Positions 25,147 through 33,526 of a DNA stretch of 48,408 bases are shown here, one piece after another. The stretch is from Eubacterium sp. Its GTDB lineage: Bacteria; Bacillota; Clostridia; Lachnospirales; Lachnospiraceae. The stretch lies in NCBI GenBank assembly GCA_017437905.1, contig JAFRWY010000007.1, positions 1-48,408 on the forward strand, written 5' to 3'. The position numbers and the translations under genes were made by a program. Within the stretch, counting starts at the first letter, position 1; the number at the start of each line of letters is the position of its first letter. A model generated the notes under the pieces. It saw nothing but the letters and a program-made list of their open reading frames with translations, ran no database searches and was not told the DNA's origin.

Positions 25147-27405
25147 ATGGTCATCAGACGTTGTATGAAGTGCATGAAGGAATTCTCGATTCCGGAAGGC
25201 CACGAAAATGAAAATTTTTGTTGTCCGCATTGTGGATTTGTAGAAGGAACACCACCGAAGGAATCGAATCATCTCTATCCGGGGATGGTTCTGCAGAACC
25301 GGTATCAGATCGGAATCGTTGTGGGTTTCGGTGGATTCGGAATCACGTATAAGGCATGGGACCGGGAACTCGGAATCGCTGTCGCTATCAAGGAGTACTA
25401 TCCCAGCGGCGTTGTAATGCGTGAGCCGGGCAAGAAGGAAGTCATCGTTTATGAGGGCAACCGGAAGGAAGAGTTCTACATCGGTCTGGAGCGTTTCCTG
25501 GAAGAAGCACGTCGTACGGCGCAGTTTGAACATAGTAAGCATATCGTCCAGGTAAAGAATTTCTTCCGTGAGAACAATACGGCTTACCTGGTTATGGAAT
25601 TCCTGGACGGCGCATCCGTCAAGGATTATCTGAAAATGAACAAGAAGATGCCCGTGAAGGATGCAGTGGCCGTAACGGATTCGGTGCTGGATGCTTTGAA
25701 GGAGATGCATGCGGCAGGAATCCTTCACCGTGATATCGGTCCGGGCAATATTTTCCTGTGCGGACGAAATGTCAAGATCATCGATTTCGGTGCAGCCAGA
25801 CTGTCTGACGGTGATAAGGAGGTGACACGTTCCGTAATCGTAACTCCCGGGTTCGCGCCGGCGGAGCAGTATCAGTCGAAGAGTAAGCAGGGTCCCTGGA
25901 CGGACCTTTATGCAGTCGCTGCAACCCTCTACAATATGGTTACCGGAAAGCGTCCGGACGAAAGTACGGATCGTATGATGGATGATCAGGTGGAGGATCC
26001 GGACAAACTGAACCCGGAGGTCTCTCACGAACTCAGCAATACCATCATGAAAGGTATGGCCGTGAATCCGAACCTGCGTTTCCGCTCGGTGGATGAATTC
26101 TCGGATGCACTTCATGAGAAAAAGAAGGTTGAGAATCCCAAGCAGGAACTGAAGAGACGTAAGAAACGCAGGATCATATCGATCGCTGCGGTTATTGCGG
26201 TTCTCCTCTTTGCGGCAGGCGTTGCAATTACGCTCTTCATGGATAATTACCATCGAACCCATCTTCGGGAGGCGGAGCTTTCAATCTGGATTCCGTATGA
26301 TAGTGCCCTATATACGGAGGAGCAGGCGAAAACGCATTATGAAGAGAGCGTATTCGCTGCATTTACGAGTGATGTAAATAATTCGAAGGTAACGCTGAGT
26401 ATCGTCTATATTCCCGAAAATGAATATTCAGCGAAACTGAGGGATGCGGTTGAGAAGGGGAATCTTCCGGCGGTGTTCATGATGGATGAACTGGATACGG
26501 AAATCCTGAAATATACCGAGTCCCTGAAAAGTGTATTTGGTGATGATGTACTTGAGGCAACGGATGATTTCTATTATCTGGATACCTACAAGTCTCTTTA
26601 CGGAGATCCGCAGGCACTTCCGACCGGAATCAATGTCCCGATCGTTTACGGTAACCGTTCCGGCAACAAGCAGTCCACGCTGGATGTTGACGGTGTGAAC
26701 GTAACCGGCCTGGCAAGTCTTAAGGATAATGGATCTGCCGGATACTATGTGTCCGGAAGGGTTTATTCGGAGTTTGTAAATTCACTGGGTGGAAGTTATA
26801 CCTATGACGGTAAACTCCGGCTGGATGATACGGCAAAGCAGACAGTGGAAGAATTCCGCAATTCTTCGGTTGCCCTGACGTACAATGCTTCCGATGCGGG
26901 AAATAACGTAAGTGGCGAAGGCGCCTATATCGACGGCCTGGCACTCGCTGCATTTGATGGGAATCAGATCGATTTCTATGTCGGCGATATCACGGATCTT
27001 CGTGTATTGAACCAGGATGATAAGGGCCTGGTCGGACGTTATGTGCCGAAGGCCATCCAGCAGGATAAGATTTATGCGGATTTCTGCGCATACTGGTGTA
27101 TCAGTGACGCGGCCGCATCCAAGAGCAGACCGGTGAAATACGCGGCAGAGCGTTTCCTGGTGTATCTGATGATCTCGGATTCCCAGAAGGCACATTTCCA
27201 TAATGATTACAAATCCGCATTACCGATCCGGAAGGATGCATATTCGGATATTGATGCCCAGTTGAAGTTTATCGAAACGGAGTATATGGGCAAGCTGCAG
27301 TTCCTCAAGGAGGATCGTGCGGCTGAGACCGCAGCATCTGTTCAGCTTCAGAAGGATGCAGTGATCGAAAAGAAGAAGACAGTACAGGAATGTCTGGGGG
27401 AATAA
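25147..27405 (+). CDS. Membrane Ser/Thr kinase with solute-binding-like ectodomain
   Basis: 752 residues. A zinc ribbon (CMKC near residue 6, CPHCG near 26) precedes a Hanks-type kinase domain (about 52-325) with VGFGGFGITYKA, AIKEYYP, LHRDIGPGN and IDFGAAR. The catalytic Asp, Asn and DFG are kept, but Gly replaces the usual Lys/Ser after HRD. A Lys/Arg-rich juxtamembrane stretch leads to one helix (about 343-363). The 390-residue extracellular part (LSIWIPYDSALYTEE, ALPTGINVPIVYGN) resembles family 1 solute-binding proteins, so the kinase may sense a ligand. Its stop is one base before the next kinase's ATG, implying coupled translation. Confidence 0.85.
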   Translation: MVIRRCMKCMKEFSIPEGHENENFCCPHCGFVEGTPPKESNHLYPGMVLQNRYQIGIVVGFGGFGITYKAWDRELGIAVAIKEYYPSGVVMREPGKKEVIVYEGNRKEEFYIGLERFLEEARRTAQFEHSKHIVQVKNFFRENNTAYLVMEFLDGASVKDYLKMNKKMPVKDAVAVTDSVLDALKEMHAAGILHRDIGPGNIFLCGRNVKIIDFGAARLSDGDKEVTRSVIVTPGFAPAEQYQSKSKQGPWTDLYAVAATLYNMVTGKRPDESTDRMMDDQVEDPDKLNPEVSHELSNTIMKGMAVNPNLRFRSVDEFSDALHEKKKVENPKQELKRRKKRRIISIAAVIAVLLFAAGVAITLFMDNYHRTHLREAELSIWIPYDSALYTEEQAKTHYEESVFAAFTSDVNNSKVTLSIVYIPENEYSAKLRDAVEKGNLPAVFMMDELDTEILKYTESLKSVFGDDVLEATDDFYYLDTYKSLYGDPQALPTGINVPIVYGNRSGNKQSTLDVDGVNVTGLASLKDNGSAGYYVSGRVYSEFVNSLGGSYTYDGKLRLDDTAKQTVEEFRNSSVALTYNASDAGNNVSGEGAYIDGLALAAFDGNQIDFYVGDITDLRVLNQDDKGLVGRYVPKAIQQDKIYADFCAYWCISDAAASKSRPVKYAAERFLVYLMISDSQKAHFHNDYKSALPIRKDAYSDIDAQLKFIETEYMGKLQFLKEDRAAETAASVQLQKDAVIEKKKTVQECLGE

Positions 27406-27406
27406 G

Positions 27407-30400
27407 ATGGGTAAGAAGAGATGTTTAGGCTGTATGGAAAGCTACGACGACGGATTCCAGGTCTGCCCGCATTGCGGTTATGTGGAAGGGACTCCGGCGA
27501 AGGAAGCGTATCATCTGGAGCCTGGAACCGTTCTGAATAAAAAATACACCGTCGGCCGTGTCCTCGGATACGGTGGATTCGGTGTCACCTATATCGGTTA
27601 CGATAATCTGATGAACCGCCGTGTGGCCATCAAGGAATATCTTCCGACGGAATTCTCCACCAGAAGTTCCGGTACCATTGCCATCACGATCTTCAGCGGC
27701 GAGAAGGAAGAGCAGTTCCTGAGCGGTATCGCCAAGTTCTCCGACGAGGCGAAGCGTCTGGCAAATCTGGAGCAGGTTCCGGGCGTTGTAAGGATCTATG
27801 ATACATTTACCGAGAACAACACCGCGTACATCGTCATGGAGTATCTGGACGGAGAGACTCTGAAGGAACGGCTGAAACGCGAGGAGAAAATTCCCGTAGA
27901 AGAAGCAGTCAAGATCATACTTCCGATTCTCGGAGCGCTGAAAGAAGTACATGCCAGCGGTCTTCTCCACAGGGATGTTTCGCCGGATAACATTTTCCTG
28001 ACCAGGGACGGTGATGTAAAACTGCTGGACTTTGGTGCGGCACGTTTTGCGACCACATCCCACAGCCGGAGTCTGTCCGTTATTGTAAAGGAAGGCTATG
28101 CTCCGGAAGAGCAGTATCGAAGCAAGGGCGAGCAGGGAACCTGGACGGATGTCTATGCCTGCGGCGCGACCCTGTATAAGATGATCACGGGCGTGACACC
28201 GGAAGGCGCCATGGAACGCCGTGAGAAGGATGAACTGCAGCGCCCGTCCAAGCTGGGCATCAAGATCGACCGCAGTACGGAAACGGCCATCATGAATGCC
28301 ATGAATATCCGCATCCAGGATCGTACACAGACCGCAGCGGATTTTGAGCGTGAGCTTACTTCCGAGACTACCGTTAAGACCAGAAAGAGTCATTTGAAAA
28401 CCGAGGACAGCGGCAAATGGCCCCGCTGGGTGAAGATGGCGATCGCCGGAGCCGGTTTGATCGTGGCAACGGTGCTTGTTTTGCTCCTCACCGGAATTAT
28501 TGAGATCGGAGGAGAAACCGGTGGAGGGGATAAACTGGCAGAAGATGAAGTTCGTATGCCCGGTGTCATGAATATATCCCAGGCAGAGGCATTGTCGATA
28601 CTTACGGCCAGTGAGCTTAATCCCAAAACGGAGAACGCATTATACAATGACAGTATTAAGGAAGGTTATATCATCTGGCAGCAGTACGCGCAGGGTGAAA
28701 TTCTGAAAAAACAGTCGACAGTGGAGATCCGTGCCAGCATCGGAACGCACGTGGAACCGTTGGTTGATCTGTCCGGAAAGACACAGCAGGAAGCGGAAGA
28801 ATTGCTGAAGGCTGCCGGATTTGAAAATGTTAAGATCGAGGAAGTTGCCAGCAGTACAAAGAAGGGACTGGTTGACAGGATGTCTCCGGAACCGGGAGCG
28901 GAGTATGCTGTAGATACGGAGATTATCCTGTATGTTTCCAGAGGTATGGATTATGATCCGACCAAGGAAACCACCATCCCGAATGTGATCGGTAAGACCC
29001 AGGAGGAAGCAAAGACTCTTGCGGAACAGCACAGAGTAGCGATTGAAGTAAAGGAAGCAGCGAAATACGATTCCTCGAAACCGGAGGGCGTGGTTGTTGA
29101 TCAGTCACCGGCCGGAGATACTCAGGGACATGAAGGTGATACGCTGATCATTTACATCAACAAGAAGAATCTTGTTAAGGTACCGAGCATCAAGAAGGGT
29201 GAAAGCAAGTCGGTTGTTGAATCCAGACTGAAGAGCGTTGGTCTTGTTCCGAAATTTGTATATCAGAAGTCTGAAGAGGCACGTGATACCGTTCTTTCGG
29301 TGAGTGTGGCATCCGGAACCGAAGTGGAGAAGGGTACAACCATCACCATTTATATATCCGATAAGGAAGAAGAAAAGGTTTCAGTTCCGTCGCTGATCGG
29401 TTCAACGGAAGACGCGGCAAAGAGTACTCTGAATCAGGCAGGCTTGAATGTCAGCATAAAATACGAAGAATCGACGAAAACCGCAGGAACGGTTCTGGCG
29501 CAGAATCCGTCATCCGGAACTAAGGTTGCAAAGGGCTCTTCTGTTACGATTACAGTGGCTAAAAAGGCCGCGGATCCTGAGGTGAAGGTTCCGAATCTGA
29601 TCGGACAGACGGAAGGAGGAGCAAAATCGTCTCTGAAAGCGGTAAATCTGAACTGTTCCGTAAAGTATGAAGAATCTTCCGATATGCCGGGAACCGTTAT
29701 TGGTCAGGGGACAATTGCGGGAACTATGGTTCCCGAAGGGACTACCGTAAGTATAACAGTGGCTAAGAAAGCCCCGGATCCGGTTGGTGATACAGTAAAT
29801 GTGCCCAACTTGATTGGAAAAACCCAATCGCAGGCGGAATCAGCACTCAGCAGCGTCGGATTGAAACTGGGATCTGTTACAGAAGAGGAATCAACCAAAA
29901 CGGAAGGTACTGTAATCAGACAGGGGACTTCTTCGGGAACTGAAGTTAAAAAGGGAACGTCAGTATCGATTACGATAGCTAAGGCACCTGTTGGAACGGG
30001 GGTGCCAGTTCCGGACTTGACAGGAAAGACAAAAGCACAGGCGGAATCTGCGCTCAGCAGCGTCGGATTGAAACTGGGATCTGTTACAGAAGAAGAATCA
30101 ACCAAAACGGCAGGAACCGTAATTAAACAGGGAACGGCAGCGGGTATCAAGGTGGAGAAAGGTACTTCCGTTTCGATCACGATTGCAAAGGGAGTGACTG
30201 AGATTCCAGTAAACGTTCCGGATCTCAGCAGTTACAGTGAGTCACAGGTGAAGTCAGTTCTCCAGGATGCCGGCTTGTCCCTTGGCACAATTACGAGAAA
30301 ACATGATACATCACATTCCACCGGAGATGTGATCGGCCAGAACCCGAAGGCCGGGAGTTCTGTCGCCAAGGGATCCACAGTAAATGTAACGATCTGTGAC

Positions 30401-30640
30401 AATACACAGGTAACGATGTACCGTTACAAAGAAGTGGTTGACTGGGAATACACAACGACAACTGTAAACTCAGCTCCCGGTTCGGATTGGGTGAAGGATA
30501 AGAACCCCACAACAGAAGGGGATGTAACTACCTATTACTGGAAGAAGGCTGTCTGGTCCGGCTGGTCTGAGTGGAGCACCGAGAAGGTGAAGCCGAACAG
30601 TGAGAGACAGGTTGAGACAGACGAACAGTATGTATATTGA
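27407..30640 (+). CDS. Membrane Ser/Thr kinase with nine PASTA repeats and Trp-rich C-terminus
   Basis: 1077 residues. N-terminal zinc ribbon (Cys 6, 9, 20, 23); Hanks kinase domain (about 48-310) with LGYGGFGVTYIG, AIKEYLP, LLHRDVSPDN and LDFGAAR; one membrane helix (about 342-366); nine PASTA-like repeats (about 380-1000); and a 75-residue end with AVWSGWSEWST and ERQVET. PASTA domains of PrkC/StkP-type kinases bind peptidoglycan; three to five is usual, so nine is long. Repeats seven and eight are nearly identical, 207 bp apart, a recent duplication. The C-terminal Trp module recurs in the surface protein at 44952. It likely senses wall state. Confidence 0.92.
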   Translation: MGKKRCLGCMESYDDGFQVCPHCGYVEGTPAKEAYHLEPGTVLNKKYTVGRVLGYGGFGVTYIGYDNLMNRRVAIKEYLPTEFSTRSSGTIAITIFSGEKEEQFLSGIAKFSDEAKRLANLEQVPGVVRIYDTFTENNTAYIVMEYLDGETLKERLKREEKIPVEEAVKIILPILGALKEVHASGLLHRDVSPDNIFLTRDGDVKLLDFGAARFATTSHSRSLSVIVKEGYAPEEQYRSKGEQGTWTDVYACGATLYKMITGVTPEGAMERREKDELQRPSKLGIKIDRSTETAIMNAMNIRIQDRTQTAADFERELTSETTVKTRKSHLKTEDSGKWPRWVKMAIAGAGLIVATVLVLLLTGIIEIGGETGGGDKLAEDEVRMPGVMNISQAEALSILTASELNPKTENALYNDSIKEGYIIWQQYAQGEILKKQSTVEIRASIGTHVEPLVDLSGKTQQEAEELLKAAGFENVKIEEVASSTKKGLVDRMSPEPGAEYAVDTEIILYVSRGMDYDPTKETTIPNVIGKTQEEAKTLAEQHRVAIEVKEAAKYDSSKPEGVVVDQSPAGDTQGHEGDTLIIYINKKNLVKVPSIKKGESKSVVESRLKSVGLVPKFVYQKSEEARDTVLSVSVASGTEVEKGTTITIYISDKEEEKVSVPSLIGSTEDAAKSTLNQAGLNVSIKYEESTKTAGTVLAQNPSSGTKVAKGSSVTITVAKKAADPEVKVPNLIGQTEGGAKSSLKAVNLNCSVKYEESSDMPGTVIGQGTIAGTMVPEGTTVSITVAKKAPDPVGDTVNVPNLIGKTQSQAESALSSVGLKLGSVTEEESTKTEGTVIRQGTSSGTEVKKGTSVSITIAKAPVGTGVPVPDLTGKTKAQAESALSSVGLKLGSVTEEESTKTAGTVIKQGTAAGIKVEKGTSVSITIAKGVTEIPVNVPDLSSYSESQVKSVLQDAGLSLGTITRKHDTSHSTGDVIGQNPKAGSSVAKGSTVNVTICDNTQVTMYRYKEVVDWEYTTTTVNSAPGSDWVKDKNPTTEGDVTTYYWKKAVWSGWSEWSTEKVKPNSERQVETDEQYVY

Positions 30641-30667
30641 TCGTACGTTTTTCGAGGTGTTATGAAA

Positions 30668-30696
30668 TCGAAAAAGGTATGAGCGGTTAGTATACT
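30668..30696 (+). promoter_or_regulatory. Candidate promoter for the response regulator gene
   Basis: TCGAAA (30668-30673), a 17-bp spacer and TATACT (30691-30696), 25 bp before the start codon at 30721. The -35 matches TTGAAA at five of six positions. Confidence 0.45.
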
Positions 30697-30720
30697 GATC
30701 AGATGTAACAGAGGTGAGTT

Positions 30721-31410
30721 ATGCTTCAGATAGCTTTGTGTGATGATGACAGGAAAGATCTGGATCGGATCAGCGAGATCGTGAGCAAAACGCTCTTCGA
30801 TGTGGAGGATATCCAGATCAAGGCATATGACAGCGGAAAGGCTCTGATTGACGCACTGGAAGAGAATCCGGGAAGTGTCGATCTTTTGCTGCTGGACATC
30901 GGTATGGAGCCGGTGGACGGCATGGAAGCGGCTGCATATATCCGGGATCATAAGCTGGATATGGACATCATTTTCATAACGAAATCGACGGAGCATGTCT
31001 ACCGGGGATATCAGTTTCGGGCATATGCCTACATTCTGAAGGAACGGATCGAACAGGATATTCCGACAGAACTTCTTCGCTACCTGGAGGAACTGTCCCT
31101 CAGTGAGGCGTATCTGAATATTACGATTTCCGGAGAACTTCACAGAATTCCGGTTTCGTCTATCCGCTACATAGAAAGTGACGGCAGAAAGCTGATCCTT
31201 CACAGAAATGAGGACGAAATCTCGTTCTACAGCAAGATGACGGATATTGAGGAGGATATGATGAAGCAGGGCTTCCTCCGTATCCACCAGAGTTACATGG
31301 TTGCAAAGAAGGAGGTCTGCTCCGTCAGAAAGGATACCGTAGTTCTGAAGGACACGGAGCTTCCTGTGAGCAGAAGATATGCGGATCAGACGAAGAAGGC
31401 CTTCGAATAA
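30721..31410 (+). CDS. LytTR-family response regulator
   Basis: 229 residues. The receiver domain (about 1-120) has the acidic triad CDDD (8-10), phosphoacceptor Asp59 in LLLLDIGMEP, and the conserved Thr/Ser and Lys in FITKSTEHV and YILKERI. A LytTR DNA-binding domain (about 130-229) follows, with IRYIESDGRKLILH and FLRIHQSYMVA. Such regulators (AgrA, VirR) control peptide-responsive or surface genes. No histidine kinase is encoded in the window, so the partner is elsewhere, or the receiver is addressed by the Ser/Thr kinases here. GAGGTGAG precedes the ATG. Confidence 0.92.
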   Translation: MLQIALCDDDRKDLDRISEIVSKTLFDVEDIQIKAYDSGKALIDALEENPGSVDLLLLDIGMEPVDGMEAAAYIRDHKLDMDIIFITKSTEHVYRGYQFRAYAYILKERIEQDIPTELLRYLEELSLSEAYLNITISGELHRIPVSSIRYIESDGRKLILHRNEDEISFYSKMTDIEEDMMKQGFLRIHQSYMVAKKEVCSVRKDTVVLKDTELPVSRRYADQTKKAFE

Positions 31411-31440
31411 GGCCCGTTCAGGAAAGGATGGGGTGAATAT

Positions 31441-31815
31441 ATGCTTGCAAACAGAAGGGGTGAAACAGCATCCGTAACAAAGAGTCTTGCCATGAATCGC
31501 GAGGAATGCGGGACTATCATCGGCGTAAAGGGTGAACTGACGGGGAAGTATTTCCGCTTCCTGCCACACGAGAAGGTTCTGATCGGAAAGGATAAAACAC
31601 AGTGCGATCTGTGCCTGTCGGATGCCAGGATTAGTCGTATCCATTGTGAGGTTTATTTTAACGCGGATAAGAAGTGTTATTCCGTAAAGGATGTTTCGAA
31701 GAACGGAGTCGTTCTTGATAATAAAGCGAAACTGAAGAAAGATGTTCTGACGGATGTTCCACCCGGAAGCCATCTCTTTATTGGCAGCACGGATGATGAA
31801 GTCGTACTGGGATAA
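31441..31815 (+). CDS. Small FHA-domain protein
   Basis: 124 residues, almost all of it one FHA domain: VLIGKDKTQCDLCL, ISRIHCEVYF with the Ser-Arg-x-His, and VKDVSKNGVVLDN. The first 25 residues include a Thr/Ser-rich stretch that could be phosphorylated. With no membrane helix it resembles a stand-alone adaptor such as GarA. It lies 30 bases after the response regulator gene and just before the FHA membrane protein at 31842, so the three are probably one transcript. Partner and target are unknown. Confidence 0.85.
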   Translation: MLANRRGETASVTKSLAMNREECGTIIGVKGELTGKYFRFLPHEKVLIGKDKTQCDLCLSDARISRIHCEVYFNADKKCYSVKDVSKNGVVLDNKAKLKKDVLTDVPPGSHLFIGSTDDEVVLG

Positions 31816-31841
31816 TCTGTGATAATGTGAGGATGAACAGG

Positions 31842-33524
31842 ATGAAGATGAAGAAAAGAATTATCATAGGGTTGATGTTCGTGCTGGTGGCTGTTGCAGC
31901 ATTTATGATGAATGGGACTGCGAGGGCAGAGAATGAACTAAGTGCAGATAGTGTTAAGACTCAAATTGAAGGGTTAGAGAAATATAGCACTTTTTTTGGC
32001 CAAAGATATAATGAGCTTTCTCAGGACGATCATGATGAATTGAAAAGTATTGATGAGAACCTCAAGGAAATCAATGGGACCATAGGCGATGGTGAGGAAA
32101 TTTCGGAGGAAGAACTGGAACGATACTCATACACCATCAAACTGATGGAGTATAAATACAACTGTCTGGTTTTGAATTATAGGTGTAATAAATCCAATCT
32201 TAACTGGGGTGAATCACAGGTAGAAGATGTTCGGCAGGAAATAATAAATAATGAAGGTAGTGTTAAATCTGGTGAGGACTTTGGTAACAAGGTGACAGAT
32301 CTGGGATATGAAATCAGACGGATTAACATTTTTATTACTTATAATGAGATTAAAGAGGTTCAAGACAAGGAAAAAATCAGTTTATCTGAAGACAATCAGT
32401 CTAAAATGACTGACTTGGAAGATGATCTGAACCAGGGGAGTTTGTATGAAAAAATAGAAAGAGTAATAAATCAAAACCATGATAAGACAGAAACGGATGA
32501 ATTGATCGGAAGATTTGAAAAACATGAAGAAAAACTGAACGATATTATAGTTGAATTGTGTGAGAAGCTTAAAACTAAGTATACTACGATTGATTCATGG
32601 AATTATGGATCAGAAGGCTTGTCTGTAAATAAAATAGAAAAAACGAATGAATCCGGCGATCAGGAGGGGATGATTCTTTCCATAACTGCATCAGAGTATC
32701 CGGGAACAGGAGTAAAGAGTATATCTTTATTAGATGTTGAAGTTCTAAAGATAGATTCCTCCCCAACAGACCCGAAAGAAGATAACACGGAACCAGGTAC
32801 CGAAGAAGAACCCAAAACAGAGGCTACAACGGGTAAACCTGCAGGCAAAGATACCGGAAAGACAGAGGCTGACACGAATACTCAAGAAGGAGAGAAAAAC
32901 GGGACAGGCAACTGGTTCAAAGAACACCTTGTATTAGTCATCATTGTCTTCTCATCCTTCATAATCCTTCTCATCCTTCTGATCGTTCTTCTCTCGATCC
33001 GTTCGAAGAACAAGAGAAAGGAAATCGCTGAGAAGAGAAGACGTCTGATTAAAGAAAGGGACGATGAGAAAACCCGGTTGTTACAACAACAAAGCACATC
33101 GGCATCGTCCGGAAATATCAGAATAAACCAGGCTCCTATGCAGGGCGGATCGAATACTATGAATGATCCGAACCGGGGCGTTCTGTTCGCGGATGACAGC
33201 GAGGAGCAGACACTTCTTCTGGATCAGATTCAGTCCAAAGGAATCAATGTATATCTGACATTAAATGGAACGAATGAAGTATCGCTCCTGCTTCAGGGTC
33301 GTGCAATCATCGGCCGGGGTAATGAATGTGATGTACAGGTTACGGATCCCGGATTCTCACGAAGGCATTTTATGCTGGAATGGGATGGCGAGAGTGTCTA
33401 TGTAAGTGATCTGGGCACGACAAACGGAACAGTGATGAACGGCGTCCGTCTCCGCCATAAGAGGAGACTGGAACCCGGAGACGTATTGAAGGTTGGATCC
33501 ACAGAGATCAGAATCAGGTGGTAA
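31842..33524 (+). CDS. Membrane protein with helical ectodomain and C-terminal cytoplasmic FHA
   Basis: 560 residues from ATG 31842 (TGAGG nine bases upstream; a GTG at 31827 is in frame). A signal peptide or anchor ends near TARAENE. An extracellular region of about 330 residues is highly charged and probably coiled-coil. A Thr/Glu/Lys linker leads to a helix (about 363-387), then a basic segment and a cytoplasmic FHA domain (about 465-560) with IIGRGNECDVQV, FSRRHFMLEW and DLGTTNGTVMNG. Topology is opposite to the proteins at 13136 and 23145. EEQTLLLD just before the FHA may be a kinase site. It could couple an outside signal to phosphothreonine binding. Confidence 0.8.
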   Translation: MKMKKRIIIGLMFVLVAVAAFMMNGTARAENELSADSVKTQIEGLEKYSTFFGQRYNELSQDDHDELKSIDENLKEINGTIGDGEEISEEELERYSYTIKLMEYKYNCLVLNYRCNKSNLNWGESQVEDVRQEIINNEGSVKSGEDFGNKVTDLGYEIRRINIFITYNEIKEVQDKEKISLSEDNQSKMTDLEDDLNQGSLYEKIERVINQNHDKTETDELIGRFEKHEEKLNDIIVELCEKLKTKYTTIDSWNYGSEGLSVNKIEKTNESGDQEGMILSITASEYPGTGVKSISLLDVEVLKIDSSPTDPKEDNTEPGTEEEPKTEATTGKPAGKDTGKTEADTNTQEGEKNGTGNWFKEHLVLVIIVFSSFIILLILLIVLLSIRSKNKRKEIAEKRRRLIKERDDEKTRLLQQQSTSASSGNIRINQAPMQGGSNTMNDPNRGVLFADDSEEQTLLLDQIQSKGINVYLTLNGTNEVSLLLQGRAIIGRGNECDVQVTDPGFSRRHFMLEWDGESVYVSDLGTTNGTVMNGVRLRHKRRLEPGDVLKVGSTEIRIRW

Positions 33525-33526
33525 GA

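Noticed and set aside
24916-26262. 448-residue open frame on the - strand opposite the PP2C and kinase genes
   Set aside because: It covers two strong genes in the other direction and shows no protein-family motif.
30535-31773. 412-residue - strand frame opposite the response regulator and FHA genes
   Set aside because: No motif; the + strand genes are unambiguous.
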